A stretch of 64,000 bases of DNA from an uncultured Candidatus Saccharibacteria bacterium (lineage in GTDB: Bacteria; Patescibacteriota; Saccharimonadia; Saccharimonadales; Saccharimonadaceae): positions 62,001 to 126,000 of the forward strand of contig CALIXF010000009.1 in the NCBI GenBank assembly GCA_938046735.1, read 5' to 3'. Positions 36,579 through 44,610 of the stretch are shown in pieces. Numbering within the stretch: position 1 is the first letter of the stretch; each line of letters starts with the position of its first letter. Under the pieces are notes generated by a model. That model was given only the letters and a program-made list of their open reading frames with translations. It had not been told where the DNA came from and searched no databases. The position numbers and the translations under genes are program-made.

Positions 36579-37493
36579 CTAGTTGTAAATATTTTCAACA
36601 GCAATGGATGGACCCATAGTTGAGGAAATATAAATACTTTTAATGTATTGACCCTTGAGAGAAGCTGGCTTCATGGACTTCAAGGAGTCAAGGAAAGCGG
36701 TTGCATTCTCTAATAATTGGGCTTCGGTGAAATTGGTTTTACCAAGGCCAAGATGGACGATAGCTTGTTTATCGACACGATATTCGATCTTACCAGCTTT
36801 GGATTCTTTAACTGCTTTTTCGATATCGGTAGTAACAGTGCCAGCCTTTGGATTTGGCATGAGACCCTTTGGACCGAGAAGGCGAGCAAATTTACCAAGT
36901 TTTGGCATGTAGACAGGAGTAGAAATCAAAATATCAAAATTGATAATTCCCTTTTCAAGTTGCTTAATGAATTCAATATCTTCTGCAATGTCTGCACCAG
37001 CAGCTTTGGCTTTTTTACACTCATCTTCAGGAGCAAAAACTGCAACTCGAACTTCCTTGCCGTTACCATGAGGTAAGACGAGGGTGGTACGAATGTTTTG
37101 ATCTGCTTGACGTGGATCAACTCCAAGACGGGTGTGGATCTCGACAGTGGCAGCAAATTTTGCTGGGTTGGTTTTTAATGCGAGAGTGATTGCTTCTGCT
37201 AAATTGTAAAATTTAGCGTGATCGATGTCTTTGTAGGCAGCTTGATATTTCTTACCGCGACGCTCTAAGACGGGGCGAGTAACTGGTTTTTCGCCTTTTG
37301 GCTTAACTTCAAGTTCAGCTAATTTATTTTCAGTTGCACGAGCCTTGCGCTCTTCCTCGGCTTTTACTTCTTCAAGATGTTTTTTTGATTTTTTGCCAGC
37401 TTTAGCAAATTTTTCAGCAGTTGCTGGGGTCTCTGAATTCTCAACAGTTTCGGGAACGATCATTTCTTCAGCTTTGACTTTTTCTTCAGTCAT
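36579..37493 (-). CDS. rplA: 50S ribosomal protein L1 with charged N-terminal extension
   Basis: 304 aa. The L1 core runs from about residue 79 (KYQAAYKDIDHAKFYNLAEA) to the end and includes MGLMPNPKAGTV-type residues (LLGPKGLMPNPKAGTV). L1 binds the mobile stalk of 23S rRNA. About 78 residues of Lys/Glu/Ala-rich sequence precede the core; ordinary L1 is about 230 aa. The extension starts at a good ATG with GGAAA upstream and shows no membrane or signal feature. Confidence 0.96.
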   Translation of the reverse strand: MTEEKVKAEEMIVPETVENSETPATAEKFAKAGKKSKKHLEEVKAEEERKARATENKLAELEVKPKGEKPVTRPVLERRGKKYQAAYKDIDHAKFYNLAEAITLALKTNPAKFAATVEIHTRLGVDPRQADQNIRTTLVLPHGNGKEVRVAVFAPEDECKKAKAAGADIAEDIEFIKQLEKGIINFDILISTPVYMPKLGKFARLLGPKGLMPNPKAGTVTTDIEKAVKESKAGKIEYRVDKQAIVHLGLGKTNFTEAQLLENATAFLDSLKSMKPASLKGQYIKSIYISSTMGPSIAVENIYN

Positions 37494-37572
37494 ATTTTTC
37501 CTTTCTGTGGTACTAACGGACTAGGTTTAGACTTAGCCCTCCCAATATTAATAGTTAATTTGAATAAATAAT

Positions 37573-37998
37573 TTATTCAGCAATTTCAACACCCATTGAA
37601 CGGGCGGTACCGGCGACAACTTTGATAGCACCTTCAAGATCAATAGCATTGAGTTGTTTCATCTTGATGTTAGCGATTTTTTCAAGTTGTTCACGAGTGA
37701 TTTTACCAACTTTTTCGGTATTTGGACGACCAGAACCTTTTTGAAGTTTTAATTCTTCACGGATAAGATCATCAACTGGTTGTCCGAGACAAGTCCATGC
37801 GAAAGTACGATCTTCAAAAACCTGGATGTGGACAATAACATTTTTACCGTTATATTCTTTGGTTTTTTCGTTAAATGGATTGATGAAGTCCATCATGTTG
37901 AGACCCCACTGACCAAGAGTTGAACCAACTGGAGGTCCTGCGGTGGCTTTACCGCCAGGAATACGTAACTTTAAGTTACCAATTACTTTTTTTGCCAT
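37573..37998 (-). CDS. rplK: 50S ribosomal protein L11
   Basis: 141 aa. It has the N-terminal factor-site domain (LRIPGGKATAGPPVGSTLGQWGLN with its conserved prolines) and the C-terminal RNA-binding domain (TREQLEKIANIKMKQLNAID, AGTARSMGVEI). AAGGAGT precedes the ATG. rplA follows 79 bases downstream. The usual upstream neighbour nusG is about 5 kb away, beyond the ADS operon. Confidence 0.98.
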   Translation of the reverse strand: MAKKVIGNLKLRIPGGKATAGPPVGSTLGQWGLNMMDFINPFNEKTKEYNGKNVIVHIQVFEDRTFAWTCLGQPVDDLIREELKLQKGSGRPNTEKVGKITREQLEKIANIKMKQLNAIDLEGAIKVVAGTARSMGVEIAE

Positions 37999-38036
37999 AT
38001 TATATATTACTCCTTATTAGAGCGCGTAACGGGGTT

Positions 38037-38065
38037 ATTATACTATTTTTCGAGAAAAAAGTAAA
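38037..38065 (-). promoter_or_regulatory. rplKA promoter
   Basis: Minus-strand TTTACT at 38065-38060, 17 bp, TATAAT at 38042-38037; start about 31 bases before rplK. It lies directly after the arcC stop with no terminator between. Confidence 0.8.
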
Positions 38066-38069
38066 CTAA

Positions 38070-39014
38070 TCAGTTTGCTATGATGCGGGTGCCAGTTTTA
38101 CCCTCAATTGCTTTTGAGGCTTTTTCTGGGGAAGTGATAATACAAACACGTTTGTTAGCGCCGGAAACGAAATTAATGCCAGCTTCAACCTTTGGTAACA
38201 TGCTGCCGGCGGCAAATTGACCTTGAGCAATTAATTTAAAGGCATCATCAACGGTGATCTCGGTTATCGCTTTTTCGTTTGGCTGTTGATAGTTGATTTT
38301 GACGGTATCAACTGCGGTTAGAATGAGTAGTATGTCGGCGTCGATAGTTTCGGCAAGTTTTTCGGCCGCAAAGTCTTTATCAATGACAGCCTCAAGCCCA
38401 GTGAGGCGACCGTGTTGGTCGTAATAAACTGGGATTCCACCGCCACCGCCAGCAACAATGACAGCACCATTACCGATGGCTATTTTGATTAAATCGGATT
38501 CAATAATAGAGAGCGGCATTGGCGAAGGTACGACTTTGCGCCAGCCACGACCGGCATCTTCTTTGACAGTAATACCACGAGTCTTGGCAAGCTTTTTGGC
38601 TTCTTCTTCGGTATAGAACGGACCAATTGGTTTACTAGGATTTTTAAAAGCTGGATCATCTTTAGAAACGAGAACTTGAGTAATGATTGAAGCAATAGGT
38701 TTCTTAATTTTTAGCTGTTCAAGCTGATTTCTTAAGGCGTTTTGAAGCCAGTAGCCAATCTGTCCTTGGCTCATGGCGCCTGCCACATCAACTGGCATGG
38801 TTGGAGTTTTATCGGTGTTGATGGCTTCTTCGTGAAGGATGATATTACCGATTTGCGGGCCGTTACCATGAACGATGGCAAGAGTATGTCCGGCGGTGAT
38901 GAGCTTTACTAATTCCGAGGCAGTTTCGTTTGCGACGGCTAACTGGTCAGCGGCGGTAGCCTTACCATCCTTTGATAAGGCATTACCACCAAGTGCGACT
39001 ACAATTTTAGCCAT
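38070..39014 (-). CDS. arcC: Carbamate kinase
   Basis: 314 aa amino-acid-kinase-fold enzyme making ATP from carbamoyl phosphate and ADP, the energy-yielding last step of arginine deiminase fermentation. Motifs: VVALGGNALSKDGK at the start, IVHGNGPQIGNI, the catalytic-region VAGGGGGIPV and KDFAAEKLAETIDADILLI. The ATG overlaps the transporter stop by one base (TAATG). Last gene of the arc operon. Confidence 0.97.
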   Translation of the reverse strand: MAKIVVALGGNALSKDGKATAADQLAVANETASELVKLITAGHTLAIVHGNGPQIGNIILHEEAINTDKTPTMPVDVAGAMSQGQIGYWLQNALRNQLEQLKIKKPIASIITQVLVSKDDPAFKNPSKPIGPFYTEEEAKKLAKTRGITVKEDAGRGWRKVVPSPMPLSIIESDLIKIAIGNGAVIVAGGGGGIPVYYDQHGRLTGLEAVIDKDFAAEKLAETIDADILLILTAVDTVKINYQQPNEKAITEITVDDAFKLIAQGQFAAGSMLPKVEAGINFVSGANKRVCIITSPEKASKAIEGKTGTRIIAN

Positions 39015-40612
39015 TAAATAACCCCCATAACAAAGACGGCGATAAGACTGATAATTATAAACAGGATCATGACTGGAAAAACACGCTTAAACCAAGTTTT
39101 GTATGAGACGCCAGAGATAGTGAGACCAGCCATGAGAGAGGCGATGGTCGGAGCAATCATATTAAGTAAGCCATTGGCAGTAGCAAAGGCGACAACCATG
39201 GTTTCTTTTGTAGAGCCTACGAGATCGGCGACCGGTGCAATGATTGGCATGGAGGCGGCGGCTAGACCAGAAGAGGATGGAATAATGAAAGAAAGTGGAA
39301 GATAGAAGAGGTAGGCAAGGATACCAACAACGCCACCGTTGGAGTTTTTAAGTCCAGTTTCACCCCAGTGAATAATTGTATCTTCAATACCACCGCTGCG
39401 CATAACGATGGAAACAGCGGCCGCTACGGCGATTATGATGGCTACACTGAGGAGTTGCTCTGAGCCGTCGATGAAAGTATCAGTGATAGAGATTTCTTTT
39501 TCATGAAAACCTTTACGATAAATGAAAGCAATGATTAGGGCAGAGATAAGGAAGAGAGCAGAAATCTCATTGAAATACCAGGAACCAAGAGCAACATTAT
39601 GGCCGACACCGAGGATATTACTAAGAACTGGAATGCCAGCAAGCCAAGTATGAAAGTCGTTAAAGATAGTGATACCAAAATCGGTCCATGGAATAAGAGA
39701 GATAATCATGATAAGGAAGGTAAAAGCAAAAACACCCATGATTAGCTTACGTTTGCCGGTATATTCAGGAACAGCTTTGAGATCAATAGCTTTAAAAGTT
39801 GAAGCAACAGTGGAATCGTCTTTGTATTTTCCTGCCTTTACTTTTTTAGCGTAATGCATAGTAAAGATGATGGCACTGATGAGCATGAGGACAAGGATGA
39901 TACCTTGAATCCAAAGAATGCTGCCAAGTTGGACATTGGCGGTGCGAGCGGCGATACCGGTTGAGAATGGATTAACCGTGGAAGCAAGCACACCAACACC
40001 ACCACCAAGAACGATAATCATGACGGCGGTCATCGCGTTGTAGCCAGCAGCTATCATAACTGGTATGATGAGGGCATAAAAAGCGACTGCTTCTTCTTGC
40101 ATACCGTAGGTGGTGCCACCGATAGCGAAAAGAATCATCAAAATTGGAATGAGCCACTTTTCCTTACCATTCATCTTTTTGAGTAGCCCACCAAGGGCAG
40201 CATCAAGGGCTCCAGTCTTCATTACTATACCAAGGAAGCCACCAAGAATGAGAACGAAGACAATAACATCAAGACGATCTGACATGCCTTTAATTGGGGC
40301 CATAAAGATGTCCCAAAGGCCCTGGCGATGATCAACGGTTGTAGTTTCGCCGGTTTCTTCGTTGGTTGTAGTTTCGACTTTAGGGATTTCCCGGTAAGTA
40401 CCAGCTTCACGAATGGTCTCAGAGGGGTTGCTTGGATCGGGGACTAAATTATATTTACCAGATGGAATAACCCAAGTAAGACATGCCATTATTGCGATGA
40501 TGCCGAAAAGCACGGCGAAGGCAGAAAGCATTTTTATATGTTTACGATTGCGTTTTGGGCGTTTTGTTTTTGTAGCTTTAGCCGGCGTTTCGGCTTTAAC
40601 TTTGTCGACCAT
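39014..40612 (-). CDS. YfcC-family transporter, probable arginine/ornithine exchanger
   Basis: 532 aa with about twelve helices and a Lys/Arg-rich cytosolic start (KATKTKRPKRNRKH). It belongs to the YfcC/DcuC-like family (GTTYGMQEEAVAFYALIIPVM; SSSGLAAASMPIIAPVADL). Family members carry amino acids or dicarboxylates; position between arcB and arcC points to arginine/ornithine exchange in place of the usual APC-type ArcD. An extended -10 and GAAGGGA lie upstream. Confidence 0.88.
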   Translation of the reverse strand: MVDKVKAETPAKATKTKRPKRNRKHIKMLSAFAVLFGIIAIMACLTWVIPSGKYNLVPDPSNPSETIREAGTYREIPKVETTTNEETGETTTVDHRQGLWDIFMAPIKGMSDRLDVIVFVLILGGFLGIVMKTGALDAALGGLLKKMNGKEKWLIPILMILFAIGGTTYGMQEEAVAFYALIIPVMIAAGYNAMTAVMIIVLGGGVGVLASTVNPFSTGIAARTANVQLGSILWIQGIILVLMLISAIIFTMHYAKKVKAGKYKDDSTVASTFKAIDLKAVPEYTGKRKLIMGVFAFTFLIMIISLIPWTDFGITIFNDFHTWLAGIPVLSNILGVGHNVALGSWYFNEISALFLISALIIAFIYRKGFHEKEISITDTFIDGSEQLLSVAIIIAVAAAVSIVMRSGGIEDTIIHWGETGLKNSNGGVVGILAYLFYLPLSFIIPSSSGLAAASMPIIAPVADLVGSTKETMVVAFATANGLLNMIAPTIASLMAGLTISGVSYKTWFKRVFPVMILFIIISLIAVFVMGVI

Positions 40613-40658
40613 AATCTTCCCTTCTTTGGTCTTAGCTTTTAATAATACTTATGGTTTA

Positions 40659-40667
40659 AGTATAGCA
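40659..40667 (-). promoter_or_regulatory. Internal promoter before yfcC-arcC
   Basis: TGC-TATACT extended -10 on the minus strand about 47 bases upstream of the transporter ATG, immediately after the hairpin that follows arcB. Confidence 0.5.
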
Positions 40668-40670
40668 TAT

Positions 40671-40700
40671 AAAATAAATCCCAGGTCTGGGATTTATTTT
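40671..40700. terminator. Hairpin terminator inside the arc operon, after arcB
   Basis: Perfect 14-bp inverted repeat (AAAATAAATCCCAG / CTGGGATTTATTTT) with a 2-base centre. The minus-strand 3' arm ends in TTTATTTTATAT, so it can act as a partial terminator between arcB and the transporter gene. Confidence 0.75.
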
Positions 40701-40720
40701 ATATCTGGTTAAGCTCTATT

Positions 40721-41713
40721 TTAGAGAGTGAGATCCATGACGGCTTCAATTGTATAAACACGATTTTCGGCTTGGTCGAAGACGACGCTATTTTTACTGT
40801 AAAAAACTTCGTCGGAAACTTCCATGGCGTCAAGATTATATTTCTCTAGAATTTCTTTTCCAATCTTAGTATTTTTGTCGTGGAAAGCTGGTAAGCAATG
40901 GAGGAACTTAGTATTACTCTTGCGAGTAGCAAGCATAAGGTCTCGATTGACTTGATAGTCTTTGAGAAGGTTAATGCGCTCTTCAAACTTATCTTCTTCG
41001 CCCATAGAAACCCAAACATCGGTATAGACTGCATCGGCGTCGGTGACTGCTTCATAAGGGTTTTCAACGACCCGAATGGTGGCACCAGTTTGATATTTTT
41101 CAGCAAGAGTACGACATTCCTCGACGAGGGCTGGATCTGGAAAAAGCTCTTTTGGTGTACCGACAGAATAATGTAAGCCAAGTAAGCTTGAAACAATCAT
41201 TAACGTATTAGCTACATTATTGCGACCATCGCCTACGTAAGTAAGGTGCGCGCCTTCGAGATGGCCAATATGTTCTTTGATCGTAAGCATATCGGCAAGA
41301 CCTTGTGTCGGATGATATTTGTCAGTGAGACCGTTCCAAACTGGAATACCAGCGTATTTTGCCAGCTCCTCAACAGTCTGATGTGCGAAGCCACGAAATT
41401 CAATACCGTCGAACATACGTCCAAGAACTAAAGCAGTATCGCGAACAGATTCCTTTTTACCAAGTTGAATGTCATCTTTACCAAGAAATTCAGCATGTAT
41501 ACCAAGATCGCGAGCACCGGTAACAAAAGCGCAGCGGGTTCGGGTAGAAGTTTTCTCGAAGAGCATAGCGATGGTCTTACCTTCGTGATGTTTATTGGAG
41601 ACACCAGTTAGTTTATTATTTTTAAGTTGTTTTGCGGTTTCAAGCATTAACCTGACTTCACGGGGAGTGAAGTCTTTGAGGGTTAAAAATGAACGGCCTT
41701 TAAGATTTAACAT
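40721..41713 (-). CDS. arcB: Ornithine carbamoyltransferase (catabolic, ADS)
   Basis: 330 aa. Carbamoyl-phosphate site S56-T-R-T-R60, DDIQLGKKESVRDTA loop and the ornithine site HCLPAFHD are present. In the ADS pathway it turns citrulline into ornithine and carbamoyl phosphate. Context (arcA and arcC) makes the catabolic role far more likely than arginine synthesis. Its ATG overlaps the arcA stop by one base. Confidence 0.97.
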   Translation of the reverse strand: MLNLKGRSFLTLKDFTPREVRLMLETAKQLKNNKLTGVSNKHHEGKTIAMLFEKTSTRTRCAFVTGARDLGIHAEFLGKDDIQLGKKESVRDTALVLGRMFDGIEFRGFAHQTVEELAKYAGIPVWNGLTDKYHPTQGLADMLTIKEHIGHLEGAHLTYVGDGRNNVANTLMIVSSLLGLHYSVGTPKELFPDPALVEECRTLAEKYQTGATIRVVENPYEAVTDADAVYTDVWVSMGEEDKFEERINLLKDYQVNRDLMLATRKSNTKFLHCLPAFHDKNTKIGKEILEKYNLDAMEVSDEVFYSKNSVVFDQAENRVYTIEAVMDLTL

Positions 41714-42948
41714 TAGATCTCCTCTCTAAAAATTGGCATTGACATACAGCGTGGGCCACCACGACCGCGACCGAGTTCAGCACCAGTGACTTCAATGACC
41801 TTGAGACCAGCTTCGCGAAGAGCGTTGTTAGTGACATAGTTACGATCATAAGTAATAACAACACCTGGGGCGATGGCTAAGGTATTAGAACCATCATTCC
41901 ATTGTTCCCTGGCGGCAGCAATTGGATCGCCGTTACCACATGGTATGAGATGAACGTGATGAAGTCCAATCACTTCCTGTAAAGTCTCTTTGAGACTACG
42001 TCGGTGCTTAATTTCGTAACCAACATGGGTGTTGGCTTTTTCAAGCAAATAAATATCAAGTTCACCTTCACCAGTAAGAATCTCAGGGTGGACGGTGAAT
42101 TTATCGTAATCGATCATAGTGAAGACGGTATCAAGATGCATAAAAGCCCGCTTATTTGGGATCTTCATAGCTATAACACAAGTGAAGTCTGAGTCGTGAA
42201 AGAGTCTGGACGCAATGCGTTCAATGGCTTCAACCTCGGTACGCTCCGAGATACCAATAGCGAGAGTATTGCGATTAAGTACTAGTTCGTCACCACCTTC
42301 GACCGAGAAACGATTATTACGGTTATACCAAACTGGTACATTGCTGCTCATGAAGCGTGGATGATGCTTTATGATGTATTGCATAAAGAGGGATTCACGA
42401 CGACGAGTTGGCCAGTGCATTTTGTTGATGGTAAGACCATTGCCGATGGAAGCTGCTGGATCGCGGGTGAAATAAAGGTTTGGCATCGGATCGAGATAGA
42501 ATGGATAGTCGTCGATCATATAGTGATGAAGCTGTTTGTTTTTTGGCTCCATAACCTCGACTTCACTCTTTTTGACGCCGGCCATCACTTTTCTGACCAT
42601 TGCGAGTGGATCGAGACTTTGTAGATAATTAACGATGGCGAAGGTGGAATAAGTGTCTTCTTGTTTGGAGGCACGAACCATTTCGACAATGAAGCGATCC
42701 CGAACTTCTTGAGTTGAAAGGGATTCGGCGGCGAGCTTGTCGAGGTAAAGAACTTCGACGCCATTGTCACGTAAAACTTTGGCGAAAGCATCATGTTCTT
42801 CTTGAGCAACTTTTAAGTAAGGTACGTCGTCAAAAAGCATGCGTGCCATGTAATCTGGAGTGAGAGCCTCAAGTTCTTCACCAGGACGATGAAGAAGGAC
42901 GGTCTTGAGGCGCCCGATCTCAGAATTGACTTGAATTGGTGGTTCCAT
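41713..42948 (-). CDS. arcA: Arginine deiminase
   Basis: 411 aa guanidino-group-modifying enzyme hydrolysing arginine to citrulline and ammonia. The start matches the family (VNSEIGRLKTVLLHRPGEEL); the catalytic His region is AFMHLDTVFTMID, and the nucleophile is C401 in GRGGPRCMSMP. GGAG precedes the ATG. First gene of the arc operon, with an extended -10 31 bases upstream. Confidence 0.98.
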   Translation of the reverse strand: MEPPIQVNSEIGRLKTVLLHRPGEELEALTPDYMARMLFDDVPYLKVAQEEHDAFAKVLRDNGVEVLYLDKLAAESLSTQEVRDRFIVEMVRASKQEDTYSTFAIVNYLQSLDPLAMVRKVMAGVKKSEVEVMEPKNKQLHHYMIDDYPFYLDPMPNLYFTRDPAASIGNGLTINKMHWPTRRRESLFMQYIIKHHPRFMSSNVPVWYNRNNRFSVEGGDELVLNRNTLAIGISERTEVEAIERIASRLFHDSDFTCVIAMKIPNKRAFMHLDTVFTMIDYDKFTVHPEILTGEGELDIYLLEKANTHVGYEIKHRRSLKETLQEVIGLHHVHLIPCGNGDPIAAAREQWNDGSNTLAIAPGVVITYDRNYVTNNALREAGLKVIEVTGAELGRGRGGPRCMSMPIFREEI

Positions 42949-42985
42949 TTTGTTCTCCGTTTATGTTTGTGGACTTTATGGTTTT

Positions 42986-42994
42986 ATTATAACA
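42986..42994 (-). promoter_or_regulatory. arc operon promoter (extended -10)
   Basis: TGT-TATAAT on the minus strand, no clear -35; predicted leader about 31 bases with GGAG before arcA. Confidence 0.65.
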
Positions 42995-43040
42995 TAAGCG
43001 GGATAAGTAAATAGAATAGACTGAAAAACAATAATAATGT

Positions 43041-43078
43041 AAAAAATAAAAAAAGTGAAGTAGTTAAGACTTCACTTT
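43041..43078 (-). terminator. secE-nusG terminator
   Basis: AAAGTGAAGT / ACTTCACTTT stem with a 7-base loop and a long minus-strand T run, directly after nusG, so it separates nusG from arcA. Confidence 0.88.
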
Positions 43079-43091
43079 ATTTAAACTAAGA

Positions 43092-43640
43092 TCAGCTGAT
43101 CTTCTTTACCTGAAGAGCGTCAAGTTCGACTGGTGTTTCGCGGCCGAACATGGAAACCATGACTTTGAGTTTACCTTTAGTGGAGTCGATTTCGGAAACG
43201 GTGCCTTCAAAGCCTTTGAATGGGCCATCAGTGATAGAGACGACTTCGTTGAGTGCGTAGTTGACGGAATATTTTGGGTCCTCAACACCCATGCGTTTTT
43301 TGATCTTAGCAATTTCTTTTTCGGAAACTGGAGTTGGTTGAGTACCAGTACCAACAAAGCCAGTCACACCTGGAGTGTTTCTGATAATATACCAAGTTTC
43401 GTCGGAAAGGCGCATCTGAACTAATACATAGCCCTGAAAAATTTTACGATCGACAATTTTACGTTTGCCGTTTTTAATTTCAATCTGTTTTTCTTTTGGG
43501 ACGATAGCGTCTAGAATCTTATCCTGGAATTCAGGACGATCAAGACGTTGTTTGATTGATTCTGCAACCTTGTCTTCGTAACCACTATAGGTACTGATCG
43601 TATACCATGCGAGGGTGTCATCATAACGGTTAACTGCCAT
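43092..43640 (-). CDS. nusG: Transcription antitermination/elongation factor NusG
   Basis: 182 aa. It has the NGN domain (WYTISTYSGYEDKVAESIKQRL ... GYVLVQMRLSDETWYIIRNTPGV, split across residues 11-95) and the C-terminal KOW domain (SITDGPFKGFEGTVSEID). It binds RNA polymerase and links it to ribosomes or Rho. Start codon follows AGGAG. It follows secE by 11 bases, the conserved pair. Confidence 0.96.
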   Translation of the reverse strand: MAVNRYDDTLAWYTISTYSGYEDKVAESIKQRLDRPEFQDKILDAIVPKEKQIEIKNGKRKIVDRKIFQGYVLVQMRLSDETWYIIRNTPGVTGFVGTGTQPTPVSEKEIAKIKKRMGVEDPKYSVNYALNEVVSITDGPFKGFEGTVSEIDSTKGKLKVMVSMFGRETPVELDALQVKKIS

Positions 43641-43651
43641 TTTTTATTCTC

Positions 43652-44113
43652 CTATTTCAATAAATTATTAAACAATAAAGTAAATCCTGCGTCAAGTAGC
43701 ATAATGAAGGCCGCAAAGATAACGGTGTAGACGATGACAGCAGAAACAAGTTTCCAGGTCATTTTACGATTTGGCCAACGAACTTGGCGAAGTTCCTGCC
43801 AAGAAGCGTGAAAATAGCTACCAATTTTACGGAAAGGAGCAGTCGAGATGCGGAGCACTTTTGGCATTGGCTTCTTGTTGGCTTTTTTAGCTAATTTAGC
43901 CTGCTTTTTTGCTTGCTTCTTCTCGTATTTTTGTTGTGCTTTTTCAAGCTTAGTGAGCTTTTTGTCGACTTTTGAAACTTTAGTGTGTTGAGTATGACTT
44001 GTAGTTTCGGTTACGGATTTGCTATTAGTTGTTTTCGGTGTGGGGCTTTTTGGAGAAGTTTTTTCCTTAGTGTCCCTGGATTCACCGGCTTTGATACGAG
44101 TAATATTTGCCAT
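43652..44113 (-). CDS. secE: Preprotein translocase subunit SecE
   Basis: 153 aa. The C-terminal 65 residues are SecE: amphipathic helix SWQELRQVRWPNRKMTW and one membrane helix (VSAVIVYTVIFAAFIMLLDAG). About 85 residues of Lys/Thr/Ser-rich, coiled-coil-prone sequence precede it, an extension unusual in length. ATG 44113 follows AAGGAGC. The open frame further upstream reads through the antisense of tRNA-Gln and is not coding. Confidence 0.92.
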   Translation of the reverse strand: MANITRIKAGESRDTKEKTSPKSPTPKTTNSKSVTETTSHTQHTKVSKVDKKLTKLEKAQQKYEKKQAKKQAKLAKKANKKPMPKVLRISTAPFRKIGSYFHASWQELRQVRWPNRKMTWKLVSAVIVYTVIFAAFIMLLDAGFTLLFNNLLK

Positions 44114-44133
44114 TTGCTCCTTCCATAAAAAAT

Positions 44134-44149
44134 AGTCTGATACCAGACT
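44134..44149 (-). promoter_or_regulatory. Hairpin with T run in the secE leader
   Basis: AGTCTG-GTAT-CAGACT followed by ATTTTTT on the minus strand, a few bases from the predicted transcript start and about 20 before the secE ATG. It could stabilise the 5' end or act as an attenuator. Confidence 0.45.
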
Positions 44150-44158
44150 GTCAATAGG

Positions 44159-44187
44159 AGTATAGCTGGGTTTTCTGATTTTGTAAA
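44159..44187 (-). promoter_or_regulatory. secE-nusG promoter
   Basis: TTTACA at 44187-44182, 17 bp, TATACT at 44164-44159 on the minus strand, with a start near 44152. Confidence 0.7.
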
Positions 44188-44247
44188 GTGATTTTAAGAA
44201 AATAATAGATATATTTTTGAAAAAATGTGATATGATAAAAATACCGA

Positions 44248-44322
44248 TGGGGATTCGCCAAGTGGTAAGGCAGTGGGTTCTGGTCCCACCATTCGGGGGT
44301 TCGAATCCCTCATCCCCAGCCA
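44248..44322 (+). tRNA. tRNA-Gln (anticodon CTG)
   Basis: 75-nt cloverleaf: acceptor TGGGGAT / ATCCCCA, anticodon stem GTGGG / CCCAC with loop TTCTGGT (anticodon CTG, reads CAG), T arm GGGGG-TTCGAAT-CCCTC, discriminator G and encoded CCA. TGA-TATGAT (44228-44236) is a likely extended -10. The downstream flank holds remains of a mobile element. Confidence 0.95.
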
Positions 44323-44418
44323 TTTTTTGTTTTTGAGTCCAAAAGGTTCCGAGCGAACGGTTCTGAACCCTGTAATATCAGCCCAACTAGGTCCTAAAGT
44401 TCGGTTCGAACACGTGAC

Positions 44419-44440
44419 GAGACCAATAGGTCTCTTTTTT
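44419..44440 (+). terminator. Terminator downstream of tRNA-Gln
   Basis: GAGACC-AATA-GGTCTC perfect hairpin followed by six T. The 96 bases between the tRNA and this hairpin hold no recognisable gene. Confidence 0.85.
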
Positions 44441-44478
44441 CAGCTGTCGTCGCGACGTCAAACAACTTATCGGCATAT

Positions 44479-44610
44479 TTAAAGACTTTTAAGGTTGTAG
44501 CCGGCATTTGTATAGAAGTTGTCGTCGGCACGATCTAGCGCGGCTTCTTGCGCCTGGATCTCAGCCAGTTCGTTGCGATATCGCTCGTTATTTTGGTTAT
44601 AAAGTTCCAT
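44479..44610 (-). CDS. Small ORF after the Rep remnant
   Basis: 43 codons, from an ATG that overlaps the last codons of the Rep remnant. The peptide is helical and charged (MELYNQNNERYRNELAEIQ ...). It may be a small gene of the element or a frameshifted tail of Rep. I do not recognise it. Confidence 0.4.
   Translation of the reverse strand: MELYNQNNERYRNELAEIQAQEAALDRADDNFYTNAGYNLKSL

Noticed and set aside
40721..41713. Anabolic ArgF instead of catabolic ArcB
   Set aside because: It is translationally coupled to arcA and sits in one operon with arcC; no arginine synthesis genes are near.
44114..44323. An open frame extending SecE upstream by 70 residues (MAGDEGFEPPNGG...)
   Set aside because: It is the antisense translation of tRNA-Gln, a known artefact. 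ATG 44113 with AAGGAGC is the true start.
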